NCBI GenBank assembly: GCA_014860005.1
Contig: JACZKP010000121.1
Location: 1-49,795, forward strand
Direction of reading: 5' to 3'
Length of the DNA: 49,795 nucleotides
DNA from: Verrucomicrobiota bacterium
GTDB taxonomy: Bacteria; Verrucomicrobiota; Verrucomicrobiae; Limisphaerales; UBA11358
Shown: piece after piece, positions 1-7,514 of the stretch
Layout: each line of letters starts with the position of its first letter
Numbering within the stretch: position 1 is the first letter of the stretch
Made by a program: the position numbers and the translations under genes
The notes under the pieces: model-generated
Databases searched by the model: none
What the model was told of the DNA's origin: nothing
The model's input: the letters and a program-made list of their open reading frames with translations, nothing else

Positions 1-141
1 GTGAAGGAGTTGATCGAGGTCATCCAGAATTACGTGAAAACCAACAACGAAAACCCGAAGCCTTTTGTGTGGACGAAACGCGTTGACGAAATCTTAGAAA
101 AGGTCAGTCATTGTAAAGCCAGCACTGTTACAGCACACTAG
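1..141 (+). CDS. IS630-family transposase, C-terminal end (partial)
   Basis: The frame is open from the first base of the window and stops at TAG 139-141, giving the last 46 residues of a protein. The segment NENPKPFVWTK followed by a DEILEKV-type helix is the characteristic C-terminus of IS630-family DDE transposases, which cut and paste IS elements at TA dinucleotides. The catalytic DDE residues would lie upstream, outside the window, so completeness cannot be judged. The stop is only 6 bp from the end of the next, opposite-strand gene, and no clear terminal inverted repeat was recognised in between. Confidence 0.8.
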   Translation: MKELIEVIQNYVKTNNENPKPFVWTKRVDEILEKVSHCKASTVTAH

Positions 142-147
142 TAGTCC

Positions 148-813
148 TCATGATTGCTCGAGGAAAAAGAGCATTTGTTCACTGACTCGAATTGATTTGC
201 GTGTCTTGAAATCATCAACACCGTCACTGAAGTCAACGGTCACTCCCCATTTGTAGAAATTGCCGCCCCAATACATTTCGACTCTCTGGCAACGATCATC
301 TGGGCCAAAGTAAAATATCGCTTGCACATCATCACCGGCAAACAGGCCTGTCCAAACAGGCGGAAAATGCGATGCCGTTAGGCGATTTCTCGAAATTGTG
401 CCTGCGTCAACATCGGCCTTCAACCGCTCGGCGAACTTGCGGATTTCGGTCACACCAATGCGCCTATCAATGTGATCGGCCGCCGCGCGGAGGAAGATCG
501 CGTCCCGCTTCTCCCCGGAGGAGAGCAGCCAGATGCCGGCCAGTCCCAGCAATGCGGATACGATTACTGCCGGTTGACAGGCGCGCCCACTGAGGCGCAG
601 CAAGCTCGCAAAAATCAATCCGAGGATTCCGGCCACTCCGGGCAGGAAAAAGTTAAGGGAATAGGCCAGAACCATTGACTTTGCGCGGATCAAACCTTGT
701 CCGGCAGCAGAAGGTAACCAGTAATTCAAACAAATTGCCAACACGCCAATCGCCAGAACCAATCCGGGGAGGATTAACCGCCAGGGGATCCTTGTATGCC
801 CATTGGGGTTCAT
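148..813 (-). CDS. Hypothetical membrane protein with three TM segments
   Basis: A 221-residue product if started at ATG 813 (MNPNGHTRIP); a TTG two codons upstream is less likely. Hydrophobic stretches at about residues 11-31, 45-70 and 80-98 predict three membrane spans. They are followed by a soluble C-terminal half of about 120 residues rich in acidic and aromatic positions (FYFGPDDRCQRVEMYWGG). I do not recognise a family. The soluble half looks like a small folded extracytoplasmic or cytoplasmic domain. The gene stands alone between a transposase remnant and a PfpI gene and could be part of a mobile-element-linked accessory patch. Confidence 0.6.
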   Translation of the reverse strand: MNPNGHTRIPWRLILPGLVLAIGVLAICLNYWLPSAAGQGLIRAKSMVLAYSLNFFLPGVAGILGLIFASLLRLSGRACQPAVIVSALLGLAGIWLLSSGEKRDAIFLRAAADHIDRRIGVTEIRKFAERLKADVDAGTISRNRLTASHFPPVWTGLFAGDDVQAIFYFGPDDRCQRVEMYWGGNFYKWGVTVDFSDGVDDFKTRKSIRVSEQMLFFLEQS

Positions 814-890
814 GATCAAACAGTCAATGAATCCGTCAGGTCTTCAACTTCATAACCATCTATCGTTTAAGCAGGACGTGGCTGCCGGAG

Positions 891-1445
891 TCACGATTTC
901 GTCAGGTGGGCAAAAATGTCGCGATAAAACTCGGGATGGCTTTCCCAGGTTTGCGACGTGATCAAGCGGCCATCCACCACGCTTTCCTTGTCCACCCACT
1001 TGCCGCCGGCTTGTTCCACTTCCAACCGCACATTGCGATAGCACGTCAGCGTCCGCCCGCGCACCAGGCCCGCCGCCACCAGGATTTGCACGCCGTGACA
1101 GATGGAGAATATCCATTTGCCCTGCCGATGAAATTCCTGGATCAGCCGGATCACCTTGGGGTCGTGCCGCAGGAATTCCGGCGCGCGTCCGCCGATCAAC
1201 AGCACCGCCACGTACTCGCGCACCTTCACCTGCGCGAAGGTCAGGTCGCTGGGAATCCGGTAACCGGGCCGCTCGACGTAGGTGTTCCAATCCGGTTCGA
1301 AATCGTGAAGGACCCCGTGCAGCAGCTTCTTCTTTGTGGCCGCAATGGGCGCGGCATAGCCCGCCTCGCGGAAGCGGTGTTGCGCGTAGTAAATCTCCAG
1401 CGATTCGCCGGAGTCGTCAGTGATGATGAGAATCTTTTTGGGCAT
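891..1445 (-). CDS. DJ-1/PfpI family protein (type 1 glutamine amidotransferase-like)
   Basis: A 184-residue protein from ATG 1445 (MPKKILIITDD); a longer frame upstream lacks the conserved start. The flavodoxin-like beta strand KKILIITDDSGES opens the domain, with a conserved acidic residue in the first helix (E17 of SLEIYY). The nucleophile elbow is SICHG (C116-H117), and the IGGRAPEFLR segment (about 84-93) is typical of the PfpI branch. Family members act as chaperone/deglycase-like enzymes, glyoxalases or peptidases; the exact reaction cannot be told from sequence. It is a single gene without operon partners, with a large palindromic repeat directly upstream. Confidence 0.85.
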   Translation of the reverse strand: MPKKILIITDDSGESLEIYYAQHRFREAGYAAPIAATKKKLLHGVLHDFEPDWNTYVERPGYRIPSDLTFAQVKVREYVAVLLIGGRAPEFLRHDPKVIRLIQEFHRQGKWIFSICHGVQILVAAGLVRGRTLTCYRNVRLEVEQAGGKWVDKESVVDGRLITSQTWESHPEFYRDIFAHLTKS

Positions 1446-1501
1446 GGCTTGAGTTAATGGGAATTTGTTTTGGGCCGCGCGACGCAATCTGGAGCAGAAG
1501 G

Positions 1502-1770
1502 CTTAGGCGTAATGCCTTTCGGGAATTCAGACCGACGTTTGTCCCGGAGGGACATCCGGCCATAGCCCAGCGTTTCAACGCTGGGTTGAGCCGCCAAGCG
1601 GGACAAGTCCCGAAGGGACGGCAGAAAGCCGGCTCGGCAACGCGATGCTCTTTCGTCCCGCTGGGACTCGCTGATTTTGGATCGCGCAACCCAGCGTTGA
1701 AACTCTGGGCTATTTTCACAATGTCCCTCCGGGACAGGACCGTCCAATTCCCGAAAGGCATTAGGGCTAA
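1502..1770. repeat. 269-bp palindromic element (REP/MITE-like)
   Basis: The two ends are inverted copies: a perfect 17-bp arm at 1511-1527 pairs with 1746-1762 inside imperfect longer ends. Nested inside are a tgtcccggagggaca-type dyad (1540-1554) paired with 1722-1736, and a 24-bp dyad (1564-1587, built on cccagcg/cgctggg) paired with 1688-1711 with few changes. The element therefore folds as one long cruciform with smaller hairpins in each arm. It fills the space between PfpI and the hydrolase and encodes nothing recognisable. Related REP-like motifs are common in Verrucomicrobia genomes; a non-autonomous transposable element is the likeliest explanation. Confidence 0.75.
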
Positions 1771-1779
1771 CCCCGGCCG

Positions 1780-3837
1780 TTATAGCCGTGAGAGCCAATT
1801 CACCACTGCTTCCTCGGGCGCTGGCTCGGTTAGGACGCGCAGTTTGCGGGAGGCGCTGATTGCTTTGTACGCCGATTGAATCGAGGTTGTGGGAAAAACT
1901 CCCCCGGTGTTGTGCAACAACAATGGATTCGGCGCAGCCAGCATGGCCGCGCCCTCGAACGTGCCGATGTTTCTGAGTCCTGGACAGAAGAAGTCCGCTT
2001 CCAGCAAGACTTCATCACTTGCAATCTCGAGCGCGTTTCCGTCGGCCACCACGGCATCCACCGCCGGCGCGGCCAGCAATGCCCAGAGACCCGCCCGGCC
2101 CACACCGTGCAGCACCACTTTGCCATCCCGCCGGCCCCCGAATACCAGCGCCCGCCCGGCCGCGCCAGCAGTGACGAGGTCGCGCACGCGGGATTGCAGT
2201 TTGGTGCGATTGTAGGTGGTGAAGAAATTGGCAAATTGATTCGTGGGCTCGCCGCTCGAATAAGCCTGAAGCACCATGACGGCCTGGCCGCGTTCCAGCA
2301 GACTGGCCGCCAGACCAAGCGGTTCGCCATCCGTGCCTAAATACGCGTCCGCGTCATCGGCATTCGCCAGCACCACCAGGTTCTTTATGCGACTGGCGGA
2401 TCTGACGCGCGGGGTGAAACAAACCGCAGTCAGCGCCTGTTCCTCACCCTCGCGATGAATAACCATCTCCGAGCCGGACCAGGCTGAGTCCCGGCGCAAG
2501 GCTCTGAGTTTCGTTTCGACGACGAGGCCAGGCCACTCGACCTGCAAGGTGTGCTTCCAGGCGGGCAGCATCACTTGTCGAAACTTGGCTACGCCCGCCT
2601 GATTGCGCGGCACAAGCTTGCGCCACTGTTCGCGATACATCGCCTTGAGGGACTCATTAAACTCGTCCCGGCTCAGAGCGTTGGCGGGCAGTTTACCATC
2701 GGGAAACACGCGCAAGTCCGCGTCTGGCTCCTTTAGGTATGGCAATTCTTTGAGCGAAGCCGGATCGGGATGCCGCAAGAGCCATTGGCCAAACCATTCA
2801 TACACCGCCTCCCGGCTGGTTTGGTTGTAGTTGTGTCCGTAGTCAAAAATCACATAGCGCAGACGGTCGCTCGCGCCCAGCAGCCGGTAGATGTTCTCAA
2901 TGGCCGGCCCTTCGACCTCCAGCGTGGCTTTCGTCCAGTCGCCAGTGGCGGCTACCAGAATCTGCGGACACGGCGCGGCGGCGGCGGCAATCTCCATGTT
3001 GGAATACTGAACGCGGAGCCCGGGCGCGTTTTCGCAACTGCAACCGCCCTGCATCGAGTGACTCACCATCACCGCCGGAGCCAGCGCGGCAAAACGATCC
3101 TCAATCGCGCCCAGCATGAACGTCTGCGTCCCGCCACCCGAAGCCCCGGTGCAGGCCAGCCGCTTCTTGTCCACGTCCGGCAGCGACGCAAGAAAATCCA
3201 GCGCGCGAATGCTGTTCCACGTCTGTAATCCCATCAGGCTGATGTTCCAGAGCTGGTCCGTGCGATTCGTTCCAAACTGGCGATGAGTTTCATAGAAGGG
3301 ACGGTTCGGCGCTGCACCCGAGAATTGCGTGTCGTTGTACCCGACCATGTCGTAGGCAAACGCCACCATTCCCTGTCGCGCAAAACTGATGCAGCGCGCC
3401 GCCACACTGCCCTCCTTCGTGTCCGCCACCCGGCCATTGGACCAATGACCGTGTGGGTTCAGAATTCCGGGAAACGGTCCGCGACCCTGACCCAACGGGC
3501 GATAGAGATTTCCGGCCAGATAGAATCCCGGATAAGTCTCTAAATAAACCTTCTCGACGCTGTAACCATCGCGCTCGATCCGGCCGAAGATTTGCGGGTT
3601 GAGCGGTGTTTTGGCTGGCAACGGCCACAGCCCGCAACTCACCAGAACCTGCTGCCGGATTTCCTGCGCACGCGATTCCCAATCCGCACGCGTCGGGATT
3701 TCCGGAAACGTGCGCGGTGTGTTTAACGTCCTGACGGCTTCTCCCTCCGCAGCCCGCGCCGAAGGCGCAAGCAGACTGGAAACGAGAACGCCAAGGAACA
3801 GGCTGCCGAGATTCACGATGCGCTTGGGATGTTTCAT
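1780..3837 (-). CDS. Secreted alpha/beta hydrolase (acetyl xylan esterase / prolyl oligopeptidase-like)
   Basis: 685 residues from ATG 3837; the frame extends 28 codons further but only this start gives a signal peptide (MKHPKRIVNLGSLFLG, cleavage near ARA-AEG at about 30). The N-terminal hydrolase domain (about 60-355) has the oxyanion segment NPHGHW (128-132), the nucleophile elbow TGASGGG (S233), acid D300 (TGDWT) and base H335 (YGHNYN), a complete catalytic triad. The remaining 300 residues look like a second, degenerate alpha/beta hydrolase half without a GxSxG serine (GVGRAGL instead). Such two-domain esterases are abundant in Planctomycetes and Verrucomicrobia, where they probably deacylate polysaccharides outside the cytoplasm; the substrate is unknown. 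Confidence 0.82.
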   Translation of the reverse strand: MKHPKRIVNLGSLFLGVLVSSLLAPSARAAEGEAVRTLNTPRTFPEIPTRADWESRAQEIRQQVLVSCGLWPLPAKTPLNPQIFGRIERDGYSVEKVYLETYPGFYLAGNLYRPLGQGRGPFPGILNPHGHWSNGRVADTKEGSVAARCISFARQGMVAFAYDMVGYNDTQFSGAAPNRPFYETHRQFGTNRTDQLWNISLMGLQTWNSIRALDFLASLPDVDKKRLACTGASGGGTQTFMLGAIEDRFAALAPAVMVSHSMQGGCSCENAPGLRVQYSNMEIAAAAAPCPQILVAATGDWTKATLEVEGPAIENIYRLLGASDRLRYVIFDYGHNYNQTSREAVYEWFGQWLLRHPDPASLKELPYLKEPDADLRVFPDGKLPANALSRDEFNESLKAMYREQWRKLVPRNQAGVAKFRQVMLPAWKHTLQVEWPGLVVETKLRALRRDSAWSGSEMVIHREGEEQALTAVCFTPRVRSASRIKNLVVLANADDADAYLGTDGEPLGLAASLLERGQAVMVLQAYSSGEPTNQFANFFTTYNRTKLQSRVRDLVTAGAAGRALVFGGRRDGKVVLHGVGRAGLWALLAAPAVDAVVADGNALEIASDEVLLEADFFCPGLRNIGTFEGAAMLAAPNPLLLHNTGGVFPTTSIQSAYKAISASRKLRVLTEPAPEEAVVNWLSRL

Positions 3838-4176
3838 GGCCCTGATTGAAAGCGAAATGTTGTTCAATCGGAAGCAGGAAATGCAGAGCGACGAACTGTC
3901 TTGTTTTCCACGAACCGCCACCGCCTGAGCATGGGCCTTTGCTTCATGGCATCAACAATCCACTGGGAACAATGTCCCTGACGCAGGGTGGAAAACACGC
4001 CGTCGTGTGGACAGGAGCAAACAGAGAGTTTCTCCGTTCCCTCTGTTTCCTCCTGTTCAATTCCGGCATTTCCGCACATTCGAGCATTGTCACAACAGGT
4101 CGAGCAAGACCGCAGGCGACAGCCGGAACAATGTGTTCTAAAGTCAGGTCAACGTTTGACAACAAAGATCAAGATT
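3838..4176. other. Intergenic region between divergent hydrolase and alcohol dehydrogenase genes
   Basis: 339 bp separating two divergently transcribed genes, so promoters for both must lie here. I see no convincing sigma-70 pair, no operator and no conserved RNA. The open frames that run through it are extensions of the flanking genes or shadows. A short dyad ccctg-acg-caggg lies near 3971-3985. Confidence 0.4.
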
Positions 4177-5229
4177 ATGACTACGACCAAAACCAAAGCC
4201 TATTCCGCCGCGAGCGCAACTTCCTTGCTGGCTTCCACCCAGATTGACCGCCGCAATCCGACGGAACGCGATGTGCAGATTGAAATCCTCTTCTGCGGCG
4301 TCTGCCACTCCGACCTTCACTTCGCCCGCAACGAATGGGGCTTCACCCAGTATCCGGCTGTGCCGGGACACGAGATCGTCGGTCGCGTGACGGCTATCGG
4401 CGGCGGCGTGAAGAAATTCAAGGTCGGAGACACTGTCGGCGTGGGTTGCCTCGTTGACTCGTGCCGCACCTGCCCCGACTGTCGCGCGGGTCTGGAGCAA
4501 TTCTGCCCGGACATGACGATGACCTACGGCAGCATGGACAAGCATCTCAACGCCCCGACGCTCGGTGGTTACGCGCAGAGCATCGTCGTGACGGAGGACT
4601 TCGTGCTGCGCATGCCAGCCAACCTCACCCTCGCCGCCGCCGCGCCGCTGTTGTGCGCGGGCATCACCACGTATTCTCCGCTGAAACACTGGAAGGTTGG
4701 CCCCGGCCAGAAGGTCGGCATCGTCGGGCTTGGCGGTCTCGGCCACATGGGCGTCAAGTTCGCCAAGGCCTTCGGCGCGCACGTCGTGCTGTTCACCACG
4801 TCGCCGGGCAAGGTTGCGGACGGCAAACGCCTCGGCGCTCACGAAGTTGTGATCTCCAAGGACGACGCGCAGATGGCGGCTCACGCCAACAGCTTCGACT
4901 TCATTCTCGATGCCGTCTCCGCCACGCACGACATCAACGCCTACTTGAACCTGCTGAAACGAGACGGAAACCTGACGCTCGTCGGCGCGCCTGAGAAGCC
5001 GCTGCCGGTGGCAGCCTTTCCACTGATCTTCCAGCGCCGTTCCTTCTCCGGCTCGCTCATCGGCGGCCTGCCCGAGACGCAGGAGATGCTGGATTTCTGC
5101 GGCCAGCACAACATCACCTGCGACATCGAAATGATCCGCATGGACGAGATCAACACCGCCTACGAGCGCATGCTCAAGAGCGACGTGAAATACCGTTTCG
5201 TGATTGATATGGCGTCGCCTAAAACGTGA
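4177..5229 (+). CDS. Zinc-dependent NAD(P)H alcohol/cinnamyl-alcohol-type dehydrogenase
   Basis: 350 residues from ATG 4177; the open frame continues 63 codons upstream, but that extension has no homology-like content. It is a medium-chain dehydrogenase of the YahK/CAD branch, reducing aldehydes to alcohols with NADPH or NADH in the cytoplasm. Catalytic zinc ligands are C40 (FCGVCHSD), H65-E66 (PGHE) and C160. The structural zinc loop holds C91/C96, C99, C102 and C110. The Rossmann motif is GLGGLGH (184-190). Length matches the family. It is monocistronic and diverges from the secreted hydrolase; the Shine-Dalgarno region is weak. Confidence 0.9.
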   Translation: MTTTKTKAYSAASATSLLASTQIDRRNPTERDVQIEILFCGVCHSDLHFARNEWGFTQYPAVPGHEIVGRVTAIGGGVKKFKVGDTVGVGCLVDSCRTCPDCRAGLEQFCPDMTMTYGSMDKHLNAPTLGGYAQSIVVTEDFVLRMPANLTLAAAAPLLCAGITTYSPLKHWKVGPGQKVGIVGLGGLGHMGVKFAKAFGAHVVLFTTSPGKVADGKRLGAHEVVISKDDAQMAAHANSFDFILDAVSATHDINAYLNLLKRDGNLTLVGAPEKPLPVAAFPLIFQRRSFSGSLIGGLPETQEMLDFCGQHNITCDIEMIRMDEINTAYERMLKSDVKYRFVIDMASPKT

Positions 5230-5347
5230 ACGCGGACGCGCGAAGACTTGAACCGTTGATTTTCCACACCCCTCCCCGTTCGAGGCGGAGCAGGTTTTGA
5301 GTTTTCTACGCTCCTTTGCGGCGATTCGATTTCGCGCGATTCGCGGT

Positions 5348-6037
5348 TCACGCAATCAACTCTTTCAGGACCTTCCCATGTACGTCGGTCAGACGGAAGC
5401 GGCGGCCCTGCATGAAATACGTCAGCCGTTCGTGATCCACTCCGAGCAGGCGCAGCATCGTGGCGTGGAAATCGTGGACGTGGATGCCGCCCTTCGTGAT
5501 GTTGTAGCTGAAATCGTCCGTCTCGCCATAGACCAAACCGGGTTTCACGCCGCCGCCGGCCATCCACATTGAGAAGCAGCGCGGATGATGATCGCGGCCA
5601 TAATCGTCTGCCGTCAGTTTGCCCTGCGAGTAGCTCGTGCGCCCAAACTCACCACCCCAGATCACCAGCGTGTCTTCGAGCAGGCCGCGCTGTTTCAAAT
5701 CGGTGATCAGTGCGGCGCTCGCTTGATCGGTCTCCTTGCATTGCACGGAAATCCCTTTCGGCAAACCGCCGTGTTGATCCCAGCCTTGATGATAGAGCTG
5801 AATGAACTTCACGCCCTTCTCGGCCAGGCGGCGAGCGAGCAGGCAATTCGCGGCGAATGTTCCCGGCTTCTTCGCGTCCGGTCCGTATAGCTCGAATGTC
5901 GCGTCGGACTCTTTCGATAAATCCATCACCTCGGGCACACTCGTCTGCATGCGATATGCCATCTCGTATTGGCCGATGCGAGCGTCCACGTCCGCATCGC
6001 CGAGTTTTTGCGCGGCATGCTGGTATAGTTCATTCAG
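5348..6037 (-). pseudogene. DUF1501 family protein, 5'-truncated
   Basis: The C-terminal half of a DUF1501 (sulfatase-fold) protein is intact: an [13 protein letters not shown] helix, a [17 protein letters not shown] strand-loop, [15 protein letters not shown], a DYGRDHHP motif and the terminal [15 protein letters not shown]. Family proteins usually have about 450-480 residues with a Tat signal; here similarity starts only at LNELYQH (codon at about 6037). A GTG at 5989 could start a 213-residue product. The frame stays open to a stop at 6092-6094, but that part lies in repeat-like DNA. The DUF1553/DUF1549 cytochrome partner that normally sits beside DUF1501 is also missing. Deletion or replacement of the 5' half is the simplest reading. 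Confidence 0.75.
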
Positions 6038-6085
6038 CCCTAGCCGCCAACGCGAGGCGGACAGGGTTGCGAATAGAGAAAGTCC

Positions 6086-6115
6086 GCCTGCCTACGTCGG
6101 CTACCGACGGCAGGC
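6086..6115. repeat. Short palindrome (dispersed-repeat type)
   Basis: Inverted arms gcctgc/gcaggc and cgtcgg/ccgacg around a short loop. It lies in the non-coding debris upstream of the truncated DUF1501 gene and resembles the short GC-rich palindromes scattered through Verrucomicrobia genomes. The flanking 6038-6404 stretch holds no gene I can support. Confidence 0.5.
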
Positions 6116-6404
6116 TCATGGTGAAGCCATTCGCGCCGAAGCCAAACCGACCTCCGCGCTTGAATCCATCAGGTTCGGTGCGCAAGCCCGCGCAACGACC
6201 GCCGCCGGCACGCCAGCCGGTGCATTCCCACATACTGCAACGGCAAGAATGGTTGGCAGCCATCTCGTGACGCGGTAATGGTTGCGCGTGTCGAGCCGTC
6301 GTTACAGGAGCCACCGGTAAACAAAGGAAACATGAACGAAACCAACGTCATCGCCCAAACCACTCAGGAGGTGAAGGATTTGCTCGGCCAAGATGCCGCT
6401 ACGA

Positions 6405-6540
6405 TTATTTACTTCTGCTCCGCCTTTTGGCGGCTTTCGCGGCTTCCGCTTCCGGCGCAGCCTGCGCTGCGGCGAGACAGGCCACCGCCGCACGAAACGG
6501 CGAACCGCTCACGTAGCTCAGGCCCGCTCGATGGCAAGAC
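6405..6540 (-). pseudogene. Remnant of a second pyruvate phosphate dikinase gene (3' end only)
   Basis: Reading the minus strand down to TAA at 6405-6407 gives CHRAGLSYVSGSPFRAAVA followed by an Ala/Lys-rich tail. This aligns residue for residue with the C-terminus of the intact ppdK in this window ([19 protein letters not shown], then a Lys-rich tail). Only about 45 codons survive, and nothing upstream resembles the rest of a roughly 900-residue enzyme, because the SWIM gene's stop codon begins at 6542. It is therefore a gene fossil, not a functional enzyme. The codons differ enough from the resident ppdK to suggest an old paralog or a horizontally acquired copy rather than a recent duplication. 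Confidence 0.75.
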
Positions 6541-6541
6541 T

Positions 6542-7435
6542 TCAGCGACTTTTGGTCGCTATTGGCTTCGTGGCCTTTCCCGTCCGCGGTTTTCGGGCAG
6601 CTTTACCAACTTTGGCTTTTGATGACTTCCTGCGCGCCAATTCGCGTCGTTGGCGGGTCGGTCTTGCCAAGCGGGGAGATCGGGCCTTGGTTTCAATGAT
6701 CGGCGCAGGAGTGGCCCCCGATTCGATTTCCACACCAAAAATCTCGGTCAGGTCCGCACCGGCCAATGCTGTGTCGGCGGCCGGAGCCGAGGCGATGGGT
6801 GTGGTCGCGGTGGTGCTGGCGGCGGTGACCAATTCCTGCATGTCCACGCCACGCAGGGTGAAGAATAGTTCCGGCTTTTCATCCAGCCGCGCACCCACGC
6901 CGTAGAGCACGGCGGCGACGTGTTTGCACATGTCCGCCCAGTCCGGGCACGAACAGTCGAGGTCAATCTCCTTGGGCGATGGAAAAAGTCCGGCGTCCTT
7001 GGCCGTGATGTCTGCGAGGATGTCCTTTGACAACCGGCCCTGCAACAGGTCAAGCAAGTTGATGACTTTGCCGGCGCTCCGGCTTTTGAAATCCTTCCAG
7101 CGTTTGGCAGCCAGCGGGCTGAAGCCGATGGCAATCTTGTACAAGTCCGAGCCTTGCACCAGCGCCTCAACCTTGCCCCGCAAGATTTGAAGATCAATGA
7201 CCGAGCCGTTGCGGACGTAGGTGCGCCCACGTGGCAGGCGGTTGGCAAAATCGCTGTAGGCTTCGAGGTTGTCGCACCAGGCCTTGCCCCAGAACGTGGT
7301 GGCGATCTTCCGGCTGGCGAGGTTCACGGGGGCGAGGGGGCGGCCTGACTTCTTGACGAGTTTCTTCGCGGCAGCTTCGGCCTTGCGGCGGCGCTCGGCC
7401 ACGGAGACGTAGGGGCGAAAGGAATACCAAGACAT
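6542..7435 (-). CDS. SWIM zinc-finger protein (YwqB-like partner of SNF2 helicase)
   Basis: 297 residues from ATG 7435 (MSWYSFRPYVSVAERR), the conserved family start; a 12-codon upstream extension is unlikely. The SWIM motif CXCX6CXH is seen as C161-C163-C170-H172 (DCSCPDWADMCKH) within an otherwise typical SWIM-protein body (FWGKAWCDNLE, GRTYVRNGSVIDL). The last 45 residues are an Arg/Lys-rich low-complexity tail that could bind nucleic acid. SWIM proteins of this type are encoded next to SNF2-family ATPases, as in Bacillus ywqA-ywqB. Here the gene lies 79 bp downstream of the SNF2 gene, same strand, with heptamer repeats in the spacer. It probably acts as a nucleic-acid-binding subunit; no biochemical role is established. 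Confidence 0.87.
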   Translation of the reverse strand: MSWYSFRPYVSVAERRRKAEAAAKKLVKKSGRPLAPVNLASRKIATTFWGKAWCDNLEAYSDFANRLPRGRTYVRNGSVIDLQILRGKVEALVQGSDLYKIAIGFSPLAAKRWKDFKSRSAGKVINLLDLLQGRLSKDILADITAKDAGLFPSPKEIDLDCSCPDWADMCKHVAAVLYGVGARLDEKPELFFTLRGVDMQELVTAASTTATTPIASAPAADTALAGADLTEIFGVEIESGATPAPIIETKARSPRLARPTRQRRELARRKSSKAKVGKAARKPRTGKATKPIATKSR

Positions 7436-7471
7436 GGGAGGAAGCGTGTTGCGAATGGCTTGTTTCGTCAA

Positions 7472-7499
7472 GTGATGCGTGATGCGTGATCCGTGAAAG
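7472..7499. repeat. Heptamer repeat, (GTGATGC)n type
   Basis: Four adjacent 7-bp units (gtgatgc, gtgatgc, gtgatcc, gtgaaag) fill the spacer between the SNF2 and SWIM genes. Read on the other strand they are TCACGCA-type units, the same family as the heptamers at 20414-20434 and 32603-32623. Confidence 0.7.
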
Positions 7500-7514
7500 G
7501 TCGTCGGGGGAGGA

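Noticed and set aside
850..1290. Minus-strand open frame overlapping the PfpI gene
   Set aside because: An out-of-frame shadow with Arg/Gly-rich composition and no conserved residues.
4144..5355. 403-codon minus-strand open frame
   Set aside because: Antisense to the well-supported zinc alcohol dehydrogenase.
6278..6622. Plus-strand open frame with a short plausible N-terminus (MNETNVIAQTT from 6332)
   Set aside because: From about 6405 on it is antisense to the ppdK remnant and the composition becomes shadow-like. The first 25 residues match nothing I know; at most it is the stub of another broken gene.
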